Notes: generated by a model not told the origin, from the letters alone. Counted from the first letter of the stretch, positions 11,799 to 24,115 are shown. The stretch is 64,000 bases of DNA from Hortaea werneckii (GCA_037044905.1 JBAOKB010000073.1:1-64000), one strand, 5' to 3'. Numbers and translations: made by a program.

Positions 11799-13754
11799 AT
11801 GGAGAAAGAGAAGGTCACGGCTGTTGTTGACAGATACGAGCATGTTGACGATGACATTGTCAAAGTTAAGAAGCCTGGGGCAATGGGCACTGTGACCATT
11901 TCGGACACAGACGATGTTATTATGGTGCCCACGCCCAGCGCTGACCCCAGAGGTATCGTACCTATTATACGGGCCAGGAGAACTTTACTGACACCCTTCT
12001 AGATCCATTGAATCTTCCCAAGTGGAGGAAGATGCTGTTCATCGTCCTTCTCTCACTCTGTAGGTTGAGCCGCATACTGTTCACTTTACCTTCAACTAAA
12101 TCGTTGCAGTCTCCAGTATTGGACTTGCGCTTGTCTCAGGCTTTGGCGGTCTTTTGGGATTTTACATTCCTCAGTATGAAGCAGGTCCGTCTTTCCCCTT
12201 CATGTCATCAAATAATCGGCAGTTCTAATGTGCAGCTGCAGAGGGAGTCGGGTACAATGGTATCTCTCGCCTCATGACCTTCCCGACGATGTTCATGGGT
12301 GTTGGCAACCTTCTGTGTGTGCCACTTGCCATGGCAATTGGTCGACGACCCGTCTACCTGGCATCTCTGGTCCTGCTGGTGGCTGGTGGTGTTCTAGCAG
12401 CGTACGCCAAAGACTACACTTGGCATCTTGGGGCAAGAATGTTACTAGGATTCTCAGCGGGCAACAGCGAGGCTCTAGTGCCGATGATGATTCAGGCATG
12501 TCCGACAGACCTTTTGCATACGAGCTCGTGTGCTGACAGCATTCCTAGGAGATCCACTTCCTGCACGAGCGGTCGACTTGCATCACCTATCAAGTCACAA
12601 TCCAGACTGTGGTCAATTGCGTCTATTGCTTATTCGCGTCTCCGATTGCTGGAGCCATTGGGCCGGGGAATTGGGTAAGACATGCCCTCTGCATCTACGC
12701 CGGATACCTGCTTACCATGCTCTTGCTAGTACAATCTTGGGGCGGGTTTGAGTGCCGCAACTCTTGTGCTATCTATTTTCCTAGCCCCAGAGACGAAATA
12801 TGTTCGCTCTCTTGCGGCGTATGGTCAGACGACAGAGACTGTGTCGGAAAATTTGGATGAAAGTCATGAAAATGACCCTCCACAAATCAGATTGTCCGAA
12901 AGACCAGGCTTTGATTACGAGACCTTTGCGGCGCGGACATGGCGATCAGACATGCGGCTATTCTCTGTGGTACCAGATTGGAGCGAAGGATTTTATGCGT
13001 TGCGAGTGAGTGGCATGTCTTTATTTTCGCTGACTTGCGGCTGATCAGTACATCACAGAATACCTTTCAAGTCCTGCTCTTCCCGAATGTGCTCTGGGCA
13101 TTCTGCTTGAATGGACTCACGATTGGCGTCAACATTGCTATAGGGACGACCTACGGCGAGATCATGCAGACTGGCTACGGATGGGGACATAATTCGGTAT
13201 CGTATGTGACCGCTGGCCAGATAGTCACGGCACTGATTGCGCTACCCGTCCTTGGTAAAGGCAGCGACTGGGCTATCAAACGCGCAGCCAAACGCAACGG
13301 CGGCGTCCACGAGCCTGAGAATCGTCTGCTGCTTCTCTGGCTACCGATCATTGTCGGCGTCATCTCAGCCACCATCTACGGACAAGCTGCCCAGCATCCA
13401 GATAAGTATCACTGGTTTGCCATTGCATTCGCCTATGCCGCGTATTACTTCTGCTTCCTCGGAGCCAACATTGGTGGTATTACCTACCTGCTGGATTCTT
13501 ACCCAGCAAGAAGTGCGCCGGTCCTAGTGGTTATCTGTGCCTTCCGCGGCTTCGTAAGCTTTGGTACGTCTTATGGAGTGACAGACTTCATAGAAACCTC
13601 CGGATACGACGGATCCTTTGGCACATACGCCGGTCTTACTGCGTTGTTCGGCCTACTTGGGCTTCCCGTCTTCTTCTTTGGCAAGCGCATCCGTCAGTTC
13701 ACTGGGAAATGGGCGGTCAAGTCGACGAATGGTCGACCATCCCAGTCTTACTAG
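11799..13754 (+). CDS. Major facilitator superfamily transporter (DHA1-like)
   Basis: Seven exons (11799–11952, 12003–12059, 12110–12184, 12236–12495, 12549–12674, 12730–13005, 13059–13754) encode 547 aa with consistent phases. A soluble N-tail of about 55 residues precedes LPKWRK and the first membrane segment. Landmarks are the loop 2–3 motif GRRPVYLASL, a GARMLLGFSAG helix, EIHFLHERS after helix 4, and a cytoplasmic centre around FLAPETKY. About 12 hydrophobic segments are expected. The intron after PMMIQ starts with GC (GCATGT at 12496) rather than GT; the acceptor CCTAG at 12548 restores the conserved frame. The substrate is unknown; fungal relatives export drugs or toxins or carry small organic molecules. 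Confidence 0.87.
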
Positions 13755-15004
13755 GAAAACAACAGTGGTCCGCATGAGCGGGTGTGTATCCCTGCCGGAG
13801 CTTTTGATGGCGTAGTGGCTGGCGTGGCTTGCAAGCGAATGTGAAAGCATGCTCGTGTGAGCGGTAGATTTGGAGAGTTCGTCTGTTGGTTGCTATGTAT
13901 GAGTTCGATCAATCCTAAGTCAGCTTTTCTTCTCAGGCATGCGGATTCACTGTGGCAACTACGGCAAGTGATTCCTTGCAGCCATGTAACCATCGAACAT
14001 TCATGCTCATTAGTCATGCTAGCCAATGCTGCGCTTCCAGCTCCGACATCAAGCGCTTCGCCAACGCTTAAACCTTTAGTACAAGCCTTCTTCGGGTCGG
14101 TGTTCAACTACATGTGCCTATGGAAAAGCAAGTTTGACAGAAAAAGGCGTGGCTGAGAGACCAGAAAAACAAGATATGAGTGTAATGACAATGTGCGTAT
14201 CCAACCATCTCGGTTTTCTATGTGCTCGGAGGTCTCGCATACTGTGAGAAGCGTGATCACGCTGTGAAACGACTTTGCATGCGTGCGAGTGCTCCAAAGT
14301 GACAAAAGCAACACCAGTTTAGAAATTTTGGCACAATTGCATAGATAGTCTCCAACTTCCATCGGCTCCAGATTCCAATACCATATCATATGCAATGTTG
14401 TTGAATGAGTGTATGTCACCACGCAATAGCTGTATATAAGAACATTGAAGGCGATGTGGGCAGTGTGACTTCTTCATGAAGCCGTCGAAGATGAAATGGG
14501 CTAGTCTGCCGTCTGGCCAAGGTGTCGCCCACGTTGGCATCCAAGCATGGCCCGGCCACATGCCGCGTCCGCATATTCATGTTGTGGAGAATCGTCCGAC
14601 GGGACTTGAAGTTGGAAATTTCGGGATGTCGGCTCAAGTGGGCGGCTATAATAGCGAGCGGTGCAAAATTGGATTCCACACATCGCGTCCGCCATACGCC
14701 CACGCCTTCCCGAACGAGCCAATGTGCGTTGCCGGAAACAGAGTGATTTTGGACCCATCCTGATATCTTTCCGATCGGATCGACCGGCGTTCCGAGCCCA
14801 CCTAACCCGAAGAATCAGCCATGAGCACTAATAAGGACCGATTGCTGTCGGACCCCACCCCCACATCCCCGCAGTCAAGATGGAGAGGCGACATAGGATG
14901 CATGAACAAGGAGGACAGCTCAAAATGATAAAGCGCTGAAGACTTCAGTCAGCTTTCGCATTCTGGCTTCAAGTCTCCTTCTCCCAAACTCAACTTTTGT
15001 CACA
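13755..15004. other. Intergenic
   Basis: 1.25 kb with no supported gene. Several short frames overlap on both strands at 14400–14760 but show no domain signature or splice-consistent model. Confidence 0.5.
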
Positions 15005-16105
15005 ATGGCCACCACACAGATCGAGACCCAGAATGATGCGAAGACGTACACCTTCGCTACCCAGTATGAGACCAAGGACATGGTCGACTTCGACGAAAGC
15101 CGAACTTACGGCGACTGGAGAGACGAGTTCCACAAGAAAGGATGCGTCTTAATCAAAGGCCTGCTTAGCAAAGAAAAGGCCGAGTACTACCGACAGAAAC
15201 AGCTGCAATGGCTAAAGAACTTCGAGCTTGGTTTCGATGAGAACGATCGCTCAACTTGGAATGCCGACCACCTTCCAGTCTCGTTCAAGGGTGGCATGTA
15301 CTTTGCCTATGGCTCACCCCACGAGAAGTTTGCCTGGGAGGCAAGGACCGAGCCTGCCATTATCGACGTGTTCGAAAAGCTGTGGGAGACTAAGGAGCTG
15401 ATCTGCTCCTTCGACGGCATGAACGTCTTCCCTCCCAGGAACGACCTCAACTGGAGCCCGTGGCCCCACTGCGACCAGAACCCGGAACGGAAAGGCATGC
15501 AGGCGGTACAAGGCCTAGCCAACTTCGCACCGAACGGACCAAATGATGGAGGACTGGTCCTAATGCGAGGCTCAGCGAAACTCTTCAATGAGTTCTTCGC
15601 ACAGAAGCGTGAACAAGATGACCACGAGGATGCCCCGCCACCAGAGATCAAGTTCATGGACCTGTTCCTCTTCAACAAGAAGGATGTTAAGTGGTTCGAG
15701 GACCGTGGTTGCACCTTCGACAAGATCGATATGGAGCCTGGCGACTTTGTGCTCTGGGACTCGCGGACTATGCACATGGCCAAGTTCCCCGAAGGCGATC
15801 AGCTCCGGCATGCCCAATACATTTGTATGACACCGCGGAAGTTTGCCACCGAGGAGGCCCTGGAGACCAAAAAGTATTGCTTCGAGAACTTCATGGGCAC
15901 CACGCATTGGCCGCATTGGTAGGTGGCTTTCCCCGACGATGTTGTCGAGCAGTTTGTGCTAACGAGTTCTAACAGCAATATTCGCCCGGCCTCTGAGAAG
16001 CCGATGCGGAATGGCGAGGTCTGCCCGAAGTATCGAACGGAGCCGTTTGAAAAGCCGGTGCACACCGACAGGCTGCTCGAATTAGCGGGTGTCAAAGCGT
16101 ATTAG
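15005..16105 (+). CDS. Phytanoyl-CoA dioxygenase (PhyH) family Fe(II)/2-oxoglutarate oxygenase
   Basis: Exons at 15005–15918 and 15976–16105 encode 347 aa. The iron ligands are visible as HxD (H155, D157 in WPHCDQNP) and a distal His (~257, SRTMHMAKF), with Arg ~268 available to bind 2-oxoglutarate. The fold signature GDFVLWDSRTMH is typical of PhyH proteins. An in-frame TAG lies just inside the intron (TTG|GTAGGT), so a single-exon reading would stop 43 residues early; splicing (CTAACAG acceptor) adds a conserved-looking basic tail ending in VKAY. Such enzymes hydroxylate lipids or secondary metabolites. The substrate is unknown and no biosynthetic backbone gene is nearby. It converges on the symporter gene at 17561. 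Confidence 0.9.
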
Positions 16106-16442
16106 CAATTTTCCCTTGTCGTAGATAATCCAACACATTCTGATTTCCGCTGTTCGCAAGCCTAAATCTGTCGCTTGTCTATCTTACCTCCACTTCGCCT
16201 GGTCCAAAAGAAGAAAACAAGGGTTGATTGAATCCTCGAGTGGAATCTGCAATAACGAAGGTCGGGTGACCTATGCGATCCCTTCATAAGTAAACTGTTC
16301 TACTCTATCTTCGTTGTAACGCTATAGTCTACCCTGCTCCGTTTTTAGCCGAGACAGAAGCAGAACAAGTCATCTGGGGGAAAGGCGCTCCAATCCCGTT
16401 GCGTCTTGCATCCTAACGCAGAGGTCTTTGAGGCCTGCTTTG

Positions 16443-16665
16443 ACTTCAAATTCAACTTCAACTTGGACTTCAACTTCGACTTCGACTTCGACTTCAACTT
16501 CGACTTCAACTTCAACTTTAGAAGTAGAACTTCGACTTCAACTTCAACTTCGACTTTAACTTTAGAAGTAGAACTTCAACTTCAACTTCGACTTCAGAAG
16601 TAGTAATTCGACTTCAACTTCAACTACGACTTCGACTTCGACTTCGACTTCAGCTCCAACTTTGA
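16443..16665. repeat. Hexanucleotide microsatellite (TTCRAC)n
   Basis: About 220 bp of ACTTCA/ACTTCG hexamers, interrupted by near-identical longer blocks containing TTTAGAAGTAGAACTTC. The pattern suggests higher-order duplication on top of hexamer slippage. It lies between two convergent genes and is not in a credible reading frame. Confidence 0.9.
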
Positions 16666-17560
16666 TGTCCAAAGTTAACTTTGTGCTCGACGCGTTGGAA
16701 TGCTCATTCGTTTGGCTTGGGGCAGAACTATTTCTAGTGGTAGTAGCCTCCTAGTTGTTTCGTTGGGGCTTCTTGTCGCGAGCTCGAGATTCCCATTGGC
16801 AACCTGGAGACCACAAAGGCTCTGCCCTCCCGGCCAGTCCATCAGATGTGCCCCCGATTGGTTTGTCCTTCGGTTTTGATGATTGCGGACAAGCGAAAGC
16901 AAGCCTCTTTCCCCGGGCATGTTGGTTGTATGAGCTAATGTCCAAGCGTAGTCGTCGGCGGACCGTACCCGAGAAGGTGGTCTTGAATGATCGACATTCT
17001 TTGAGCTATGAGAAGAGAGAGGCGCAGTTATTGGCAGCGCAGGAAGGCAAGTTTAGTGATTGGCTGGTGTTGCAGACAGAATACTCAGGTTTGTGTCAGA
17101 TCAAGGCAAGTCAGGGAGATGTAGGGTGCTAAGCAGACAGTTCAGGATGTTGGAAGCGTCGTCGAGAGTATTGGCCGGGCTTTGGCTTCTGCCATCGACA
17201 ATGAAATAGAGGGGCTCGATTGGGTAGCTAAGTTCAGACCCTAATGCAGCTTAACTCGTGAACAGTGGTCGAAAACGCAGACCTAGTATGCATATTCTCT
17301 ACTGCGCTGATCTTTTGGATGTTGTAGGCTTTCATGAAGACCACGTTCAAAATTACACCAAAAGGCAGTGAGGGCAAACTTTCACACGGGAATAGAATTT
17401 GAGACTCGCTAGAGTGGGAGATCGCTACATGACAAAAAAAAAACGTTGGTTCAACTACTTCTTCCGACGACAAACATTACTCGGTCACCGAGCGGTAAGT
17501 TCTGCAAGGCGCAGAAAATTAGTTGCGGAGACAATGTAGACTGAGTTTTTACAGACAGTC
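16666..17560. other. Intergenic between convergent genes
   Basis: No supported gene. A 125-codon frame at 16755–17132 (+) has no recognisable motif and no conserved-looking flanks. Confidence 0.45.
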
Positions 17561-19217
17561 CTAGATAGTGTACCTGAAATTAACATCCCCTTCGAGCACT
17601 ACTTCCCCATTGTCTGCTCTCCTATTCTGTCGCCTGAAAACAATGGTATTCAGCACAACAATCAGCATGATAAGGATGTTGCATGCAATACAAAACCCAA
17701 TCCCAAGAGTGTAATGCGGACTGTCTTGCCCGCGGAAGACGGTAGACCCTGCAATGCCACCAATGCCACCGAAGCCAACCAGCGTCGCAGACGCAAAAGC
17801 TCTTTTCCATTGGCCGCGAATGTTGTTGGCTTGGTAGGCCATGACAGTAGGCAAGCCACCATTGCATGCCATGCAGATAAGGAAAATGCCAAGGTATCGA
17901 ACACCGGGAGGGGTCGTCCAGCGCTAAATGGACATCAGCAAGCTGAGTATCTTAGTGTAACAGTAGTGACATACTAAGAGGCCGAGGCCAATGATGCCGA
18001 CACTCGATGTGGCAATAAGAATAGGACCTCGTACGCGGTACTTGTCGCCAATGTATGCGCACACGAACATCAAGATGCCCGCGGCCCCATACGGGGGCGC
18101 TGTTAGAAGTTGGGATAAGCCGACGTCAAACCCCATCGTTTCGTTCAGAATGATAGGCAGGAAATACGCCAGTGAGTAGGCCTGAGTTGTGACGGAGCTA
18201 TACGACATCGATTAGCCAGCCTGCTTGTTCAAGCTGGTTGAATGACTTACAAGAATTGAACAGCAAACATCCAAATCTTCCAATCCGCGCCAGAAGCAGC
18301 CCACTTCCTAAAATTCCACTCCTCTTCGCTCGCATCACTTCTGTCTTTGTTGATCCTCCGGATGATGAACTTGATCTCTTCGGAGTTGATAAAGCCCCAG
18401 TAGTTCTTGTTGACCGCCCGATCAGGAAAGTCGACAAGGAAAGCAACACCGAGAAAGCCTGCGGCGACCGTCAAAAGACCAAAGACGAGGAATATCCACC
18501 TCCAGCCTTCAAGCCCGCCCCTCCCGTCCAGCTGCATCAGGCCGTAAGCCAGAATACCAGAGCATCCAGAGGCCACCAGTCCGAGTGCGTAGAAGCCTGC
18601 ATATCGTTTCTGCATGTCATAGCGAGAGTACCATGTCGAGATTAGGTACACGACGCCGGGAAAGTATCCCGCTTCGAAGAGACCAAGAACGAGGCGTAGA
18701 GGTATGAGTTCCCACCATTTTGTGACGAAAGAGAAGCCGACCATAACAACACCCCAGGCGAGACAGATTGCCGAGAGGAAAGTGCGTGGACCGATCTTGC
18801 GAGTCAAGATAGTAGCTGGAGGCTGAAAGATAGTATACGTGATGAAGAAGACTAAAGCGACGACCGACTAAAATGAAATATCCTATAATTAGCAGATACA
18901 TCGAAAAGTCAATCAGTCGACTAAGGTGGGTGAGTACATACGTATCGTGTGCCCACCATATTCAAATCCGCATTCATGCCTGCAATACCTGCGTTCGGGA
19001 GGTTGGAGCGATCCATCAAGCTATTCATGTAGATGATACCAGCAGTAACAATCAGGCGACGGTCGACTCTGCGAATGATGGCACGTTGCTCTCTGTAAGA
19101 ATACACAGGATCGATGTCCAGTTCCTCCTGATTCGAGACTACCTTTTCGTTATTTGGGTCTTGGAAGGCATCATCGACACGTTCGAGATGCGTAAGGCCA
19201 TCTTTGGTTTCTGCCAT
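17561..19217 (-). CDS. MFS anion:cation symporter family transporter (allantoate-permease/Dal5-like)
   Basis: Exons, transcription order: 19217–18942, 18867–18251, 18197–17975, 17923–17561; 492 aa. Diagnostic features are the N-terminal cytoplasmic VDRRLIVTAGIIYMNSLMDRSNLPNAGIAG at helix 1, ILTRKIGPRTFLS after helix 2, LGLFEAGYFPGVVYLISTWY at helix 4, and the C-terminal FRYTI tail. This family imports organic anions such as allantoate, nicotinate, biotin precursors or small peptides. All introns are 53–74 nt GT–AG and phases agree. A second member of the family lies at 34205. Confidence 0.9.
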
Positions 19218-20701
19218 TTCAGAGAAGAAGCTACTAGCTGAGACTGATCAATCTTGCAAGGCAGTACAGACTGGGCGTATCGAGAGTGGGAAAGATAACC
19301 CCGCAAATGTCACGGAGTGGACTAGGATGATATGCAAACCCGGATCGACGACCCATCTTCTCGTAGCCGCGGTAAAATGCTACCAAGCCATAACGATTCG
19401 CGTCCCCTAAGACTTGGACGCAGCAGAAAATCCAGCAAGCGTGGTGATTTTGCCCACTTGTACTGGGCGCTGAGAGACTTGGTGCCTACGCGAGCCTTAG
19501 TTGTGGAGGAACATACAAGCCATTGCGGGGCAAAACCCGGGGTATTTGACAGGAAACGGTAAGGACTCCATCCAAGAGCCGTTCAACATATGGGGTTTGG
19601 CGGATACAAGAGACTTGAAATTCTTGGCATTGGCGTGGCGGTTGCGCGACATCCACGTAATCCTACGTTCCACTCGTAAAATATGTGTCACAAGTCTGGT
19701 CTGCTGACCTGAATTTGTGTCCAGAAGAGCATTCTTGTTCTTTTGTTGCTCCATATGACGATGACGAAACAAGGGTGAGAAGTGCGCTCCGCGACCGATG
19801 ACGCTTCTTTGGGCAATGGACAATGAGCCGGATCTCTCGAATAGCGATTGCAATCATTACCACACACGTGTTGTGTAGGTCAACATTCGGCGACGGAAAC
19901 AGTGCTACAGAAGGCATGGCACAAAGCGGCAAAATAGCCAGCGGCGTGGTACCAAAGAGGATCTACAACAGCGGCGACTCAGACGAAGCGCTGACATGAA
20001 CACACCTTGGAAAGGATACAATGGCACAGAGGGACGGACGGCTCTGAGAACTAACTAATCTCCAGCAAGAACGAGTCTGACAAAGAATGGGGCCACTGCC
20101 GTCGTGTCAGGCGCTGCTCCCAAGGTCCAGGCTCGGTACAAGTCGTATCGCAGTGCACACCAGCGTCGTCAACACGCCTTTGAAGGCCACTGGAGCCTGG
20201 AAGGCGTGTTGTCTGGTTACTGTACCGGGACTGAGAGCCAGACTAGAAAGGAGAAGCTCAACCGCACGGAACACAAAGATTAAATCATGGATGACGACCT
20301 CGCTTTGGCCCAGACGGTTCCATCCCGGACTTTCCGCCCATGAATATCTTGCGCATCGAACTTCACATTCTTACGGCACGCAAAGAAAGCTCACATGAAG
20401 GCAAAGCACTGAAATGGAATTGTGACGATGCTAAAGAATTAGTGTGGAGAGAGTAGATGATTAGAAGCCGACTTGCCGCTTTGCGGTATTTTGCGTCTAG
20501 CTTTCCGATTGAATTCGACCACGCTCAAACCGCGGATCACCTTGCTACCGCGTAATAGACTGTTGCAATCGCCGACAGTCATCTCAAATGCCGTTGCCGA
20601 GGGTACGATGTCGATATATTCAAGTTGACCAATTTATCGCGAGCAACTCATTGATACCAACACATCTTGGAAGATAGTCTTTGACAAGCACACTGCACAG
20701 A
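19218..20701. other. Intergenic between divergent transporter genes
   Basis: 1.5 kb with no supported gene. It separates the symporter (minus strand) from the sugar transporter (plus strand) and so should hold both promoters. Confidence 0.5.
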
Positions 20702-22686
20702 ATGGCAATCTTCGAAGGAAAGGTCCTGCTTTTCACTATTACGGCACTATCATGTATGGGGTTTATGCTCATTGGCTACGACAATGGTTTGTCTTATCCG
20801 AAACGAATTGCCGTCTTGCAGATGTATTAACGGACGAGTGCAGGCCTCATGGGTGGACTCGTTGACACGAAAGCATTCGATAACAGCTTTGGCATTAGTA
20901 AGGAAGGATTCATGCGCGGGTCACGATTAGACTAACATTAGCGACAGATGAGAAGACCGATGCAAATCTGATTGCACTCATTGTGGCGATCGTATGTGCT
21001 TTGGAAGAAATGTGAGGTGAGGACTCCGCTAACGAGCGCAGTTCGAGATCGGGGCCTTCGTTGGTGCTATGACTACGAGTTTCATAGGTGAATGGCTTGG
21101 GCGAAGGCGAAGCATTGCCATAGGCTGCACGATCCTGATCGTCGGCGCAGTGCTTCAAGCCTCTTCTTACAGTGTGGCTCAAATGATTGTTGGGCGAATA
21201 GTGGCGGGCATTGGTCTGGGGTTTGTAAACAGCACCTGTCCGGTTCTGGTAAGTTTACCACACACCTACATGTCCCAAAGATACTCGAAGATTGAACTGA
21301 CCGATCTTACGTCTCATAGATGGCAGAATTTGCGCCGAAAGCGTCAAGGGGTATCTTCGTTTGCGCCCAACTCTCAACGCTGAACTTCGGTGTTTTCCTG
21401 GTGTATTGGATTGACTACGGGTTTGTGTCGGCTCCGATGGCAGACCAGTCATTCACTTGGAGAATTCCGGTGATCCTTCAATGCGTCTTCCTCGTTGCTA
21501 TGCTTGTCATAGTGGCCATTATCCCCGAGACGCCAAGATGGTTGGCATCACACGATCGCTCAGATGAGGCACTCGCTGTCCTAAGAAGATTATACAAATA
21601 TTCAATGACCGAAGAGGAAATCGTGAAAGCCCACCAAGACATCATGCGAGTGGTCAATTACGAAAGCTCCTTGGGAGCCGGACGATGGCGCGACATTCTG
21701 AAGAGCGACGCCATCAAGTCCCGACGAAGGTTTCTTGTCGCATGTGGCTGTCAGATTTTCCAGCAGCTGGGTGGCATCAATGCTATGTAAGTCGTTCTCT
21801 ATGGCGTTTGAATCGAGGCTGTACACTAATGATGCCCAACAGAATCTATTACAGCAACTACATCTTTCAAAACTCAGTTGGCATGTCGCCCCACTTGGCC
21901 TCCTTGATGTCAGGCATTCTGAACACCTGGTTTTTTGTGGCGAGTTTCATTCCTTGTGAGTCTTGAAACCACTTTCTGGGGTTTTCCAATACTAACGACT
22001 CTTGCAGGGTTCCTGATCGACCGCATTGGACGCAGACCGCTTCTTTTATCCATGGTAGCCCTGATGGCAGGTGTCATGGCTACCCAAACCGGTTTGATAT
22101 ATGCCGTTGAAAATGTGCCAAGCATGAAAACACAAGCGGGTATTGGCGCCGCAGCCATGCTATTTATCTTCCAAGGCGGTAAGTCGACATCTGAAGGCCG
22201 AATTGGCAATTCCCGCAGGGTTGCGTTGTGTATTGATGTCTCTATTCTAGCATTCACCATCGGCTTCCAAGCAACAGTCTGGGTGTATCCAAGTGAGATT
22301 CTACCGCTGAAGCTTCGGCAACGAGGAAGCAGTGTTAGTACTGCATGCAACTGGATTTGCAACTTCATCATTGTCTACATTACCCCACCTGCCATTCAGA
22401 ACATAAGATACCGGACCTACATCATTTTCGCGGTGCTGAATACAACCTGGCTCCCGCTCATAGTACGTAACATTCCGCGTTGCCAAGAAGTATTCAAAAG
22501 GATAAAGCTAACAGTATCCATTGGTACTTTTTCTTCCCCGAAACCAAAGGGCTCGCGCTCGAGGACGTTGATCAGCTGTTCCTTCAGAAGAATGGTCAGG
22601 ATATTGAGAACCTGAGCCGTGACGATTCTGCAGATTTGGAGGCTATGAAGGCTGAAGAAAGAGCGGAGAAGTTTGAGGCGGTTTAA
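20702..22686 (+). CDS. MFS sugar porter, last exon out of frame by one base
   Basis: Nine exons: 20702–20786, 20844–20897, 20948–20991, 21042–21248, 21320–21786, 21843–21955, 22008–22178, 22251–22462 and about 22515–22686. Sugar-transporter signatures are GYDNGLMGGLV at helix 1, GEWLGRRRSI, PETPRWL, QIFQQLGGINAI/IYYSNYIFQNS at helix 7, LIDRIGRRPLL, and terminal WYFFFPETKGLALEDVDQLF. All phases agree until the final junction: the natural acceptor (CTAACAG, 22514) puts the PETKG exon one base out of frame. Removing one base in CCATTGG would restore it. This is most likely a nanopore error, otherwise a recent frameshift. The substrate is probably a hexose or related sugar; the downstream gene is a gluconolactonase-like protein. 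Confidence 0.83.
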
Positions 22687-23320
22687 ATGGAGTGTGCAAA
22701 GCACGAGCGTTACACGGGGGTAACACAAGGGAAGAGAGTCATTTTCATGAACGTGGCATTGCGATAAAATCTGCTCTCGCTACCGCAAGCTTCAGAATAG
22801 GAACATTGTGCTATATCAATAGGGATTGTAAGACATCTTCGATTCTGTACCGGCACTCAGACGTCTCGATCTCGCAATGTCTTCTCTGTAGCCTGTGCAA
22901 ACTCTAGGTTCGACCATTGCTATCGCGAGAGATGACTGGACCTAGAATGCCAACCTCTAAGTAAAGTCAAGATTGCCCAAGGCGGCTTGTCAGACGAAGG
23001 CAACACAACGTGGTCTGGAGCACCGCGCACTGCGAACTCAAAAGACAAATGGTGACTCATGGCTGTCTTCTGTCACAGTGGGCATTGCATACTCGAGTAC
23101 GTATCATGCAAAAGTCTAATGTACGGCGCCCTGCTACGCTCATCTCATTGTTTGCTTGAGCTGTGAAATATCTCAGTTGACAGGGCCCCAGGTCGACTTG
23201 CGGCCAGTTGTCGTCGGCAAATCACGCCGCGGTTGGGTCAAAGCCAAACAAGCGAAGTCCCGAGTGCTGCTGGGGCCCCGCGCTTCTACACGCTTCTCGA
23301 TTAAGCTTATTATCGATCTA
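22687..23320. other. Intergenic
   Basis: No supported gene. It ends at the left terminal inverted repeat of the element at 23321. Confidence 0.5.
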
Positions 23321-23363
23321 GCGAAAAACACTGTCGCACCTCCGGATTTGTGTAGCGCGCGCG
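23321..23363 (+). repeat. Left terminal inverted repeat
   Basis: Starts GCGAAAAACACTGTCGCACC; pairs with 23758–23801. The few differences from the right end are mostly transitions. Confidence 0.85.
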
Positions 23364-23757
23364 GGCTTACTTATAGTTATGCCTACCGGCGCGTTTACTA
23401 CTACCTCTATAGAGATTTAAGGGCTAAATATCGCTATATATTAAATAAAGAGGTATTAACCTACCGTAGAGCTCTTATAGCCTCTATATCTTATTAGGGT
23501 AGGGAGTAATAGTAGGGGTAGAAGAGAAAAGGGAGGAGGGAGAGGGGGAGGGTAAACCCTAATTAACCCTAACCCTAACCCTACCTCTTTCTACGCGAGT
23601 CCGTAGAAAGGCGCGCGAGGCGATATTACTAGAATAAGACCTTTAAAATTATTATACTACTAGATAAAGACTTTAACTATTAGGTTAGGTAGTAATAACA
23701 AGGTTAAATCGTATAGAATAGGTCTCTACTAGCTAGGATAGAAGTCCTTGTCGGATT

Positions 23758-23801
23758 GCGCGCGTGCGACATAAATTCGGAGGTGCGACAGTGTTTTTCG
23801 C
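23758..23801 (-). repeat. Right terminal inverted repeat
   Basis: Reverse complement of 23321–23363; it ends …GACAGTGTTTTTCGC on the plus strand. Confidence 0.85.
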
Positions 23802-24064
23802 CGGTACGGTAGTCCATTAGCGTCACCCTGGCTCCACGAAGTAGGCTCATCGGGAACGTGCAACCACGTGTATGCTAAAGATAAGCCTTGATCTGACAAG
23901 GGTCAATGACGTGACAAACGCCTCTGGTTCCGTTCGAACCGTACCACCGCATGGCATTGGATGTTGCCATTGCAGACATCGGTGTTTGATCTCAACTTCA
24001 AATCCCGACGGTCTAGCCTCGACGAACTATGTCCCCTTGCACCCTTTGTTCCAAGACATTTTAC

Positions 24065-24115
24065 AGCAGCATCAACAGCAGCAGCAACAACAGCAGCAGC
24101 AACAGCAACAGCAAC
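24065..24115. repeat. CAG/CAA trinucleotide repeat
   Basis: About 17 CAG/CAA-type triplets immediately upstream of the gluconolactonase-like start. One frame would read poly-Gln and another Ser/Asn-rich, but neither is needed for the conserved protein. It is more likely 5' leader than coding. Confidence 0.85.

Larger units (their letters stand above)
23321..23801. mobile_element. Short non-autonomous DNA transposon (MITE-like) with ~43-bp terminal inverted repeats, TA-rich interior
   Basis: The left end (from 23321) reads GCGAAAAACACTGTCGCACC and continues CTCCGGATTTGTGT. The right end (23758–23801) is its reverse complement, perfect for the first ~24 bases and then differing mainly at transitions. 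The 481-bp element has a strikingly TA-rich interior (TATATATTAAATAAAG-like runs), suggestive of repeat-induced point mutation, and includes an interstitial telomere motif at ~23567–23582. No transposase frame is present. I see no convincing target-site duplication: TA flanks the left end only. Confidence 0.85.

Noticed and set aside
15005..15922. Single-exon reading of the PhyH-like gene ending at 15922
   Set aside because: The TAG lies inside a GTAGGT donor; splicing to 15975 gives a longer, in-phase C-terminus with conserved-looking sequence.
16755..17132. 125-codon plus-strand ORF
   Set aside because: No motif, no splice partner and composition like the surrounding intergenic DNA.
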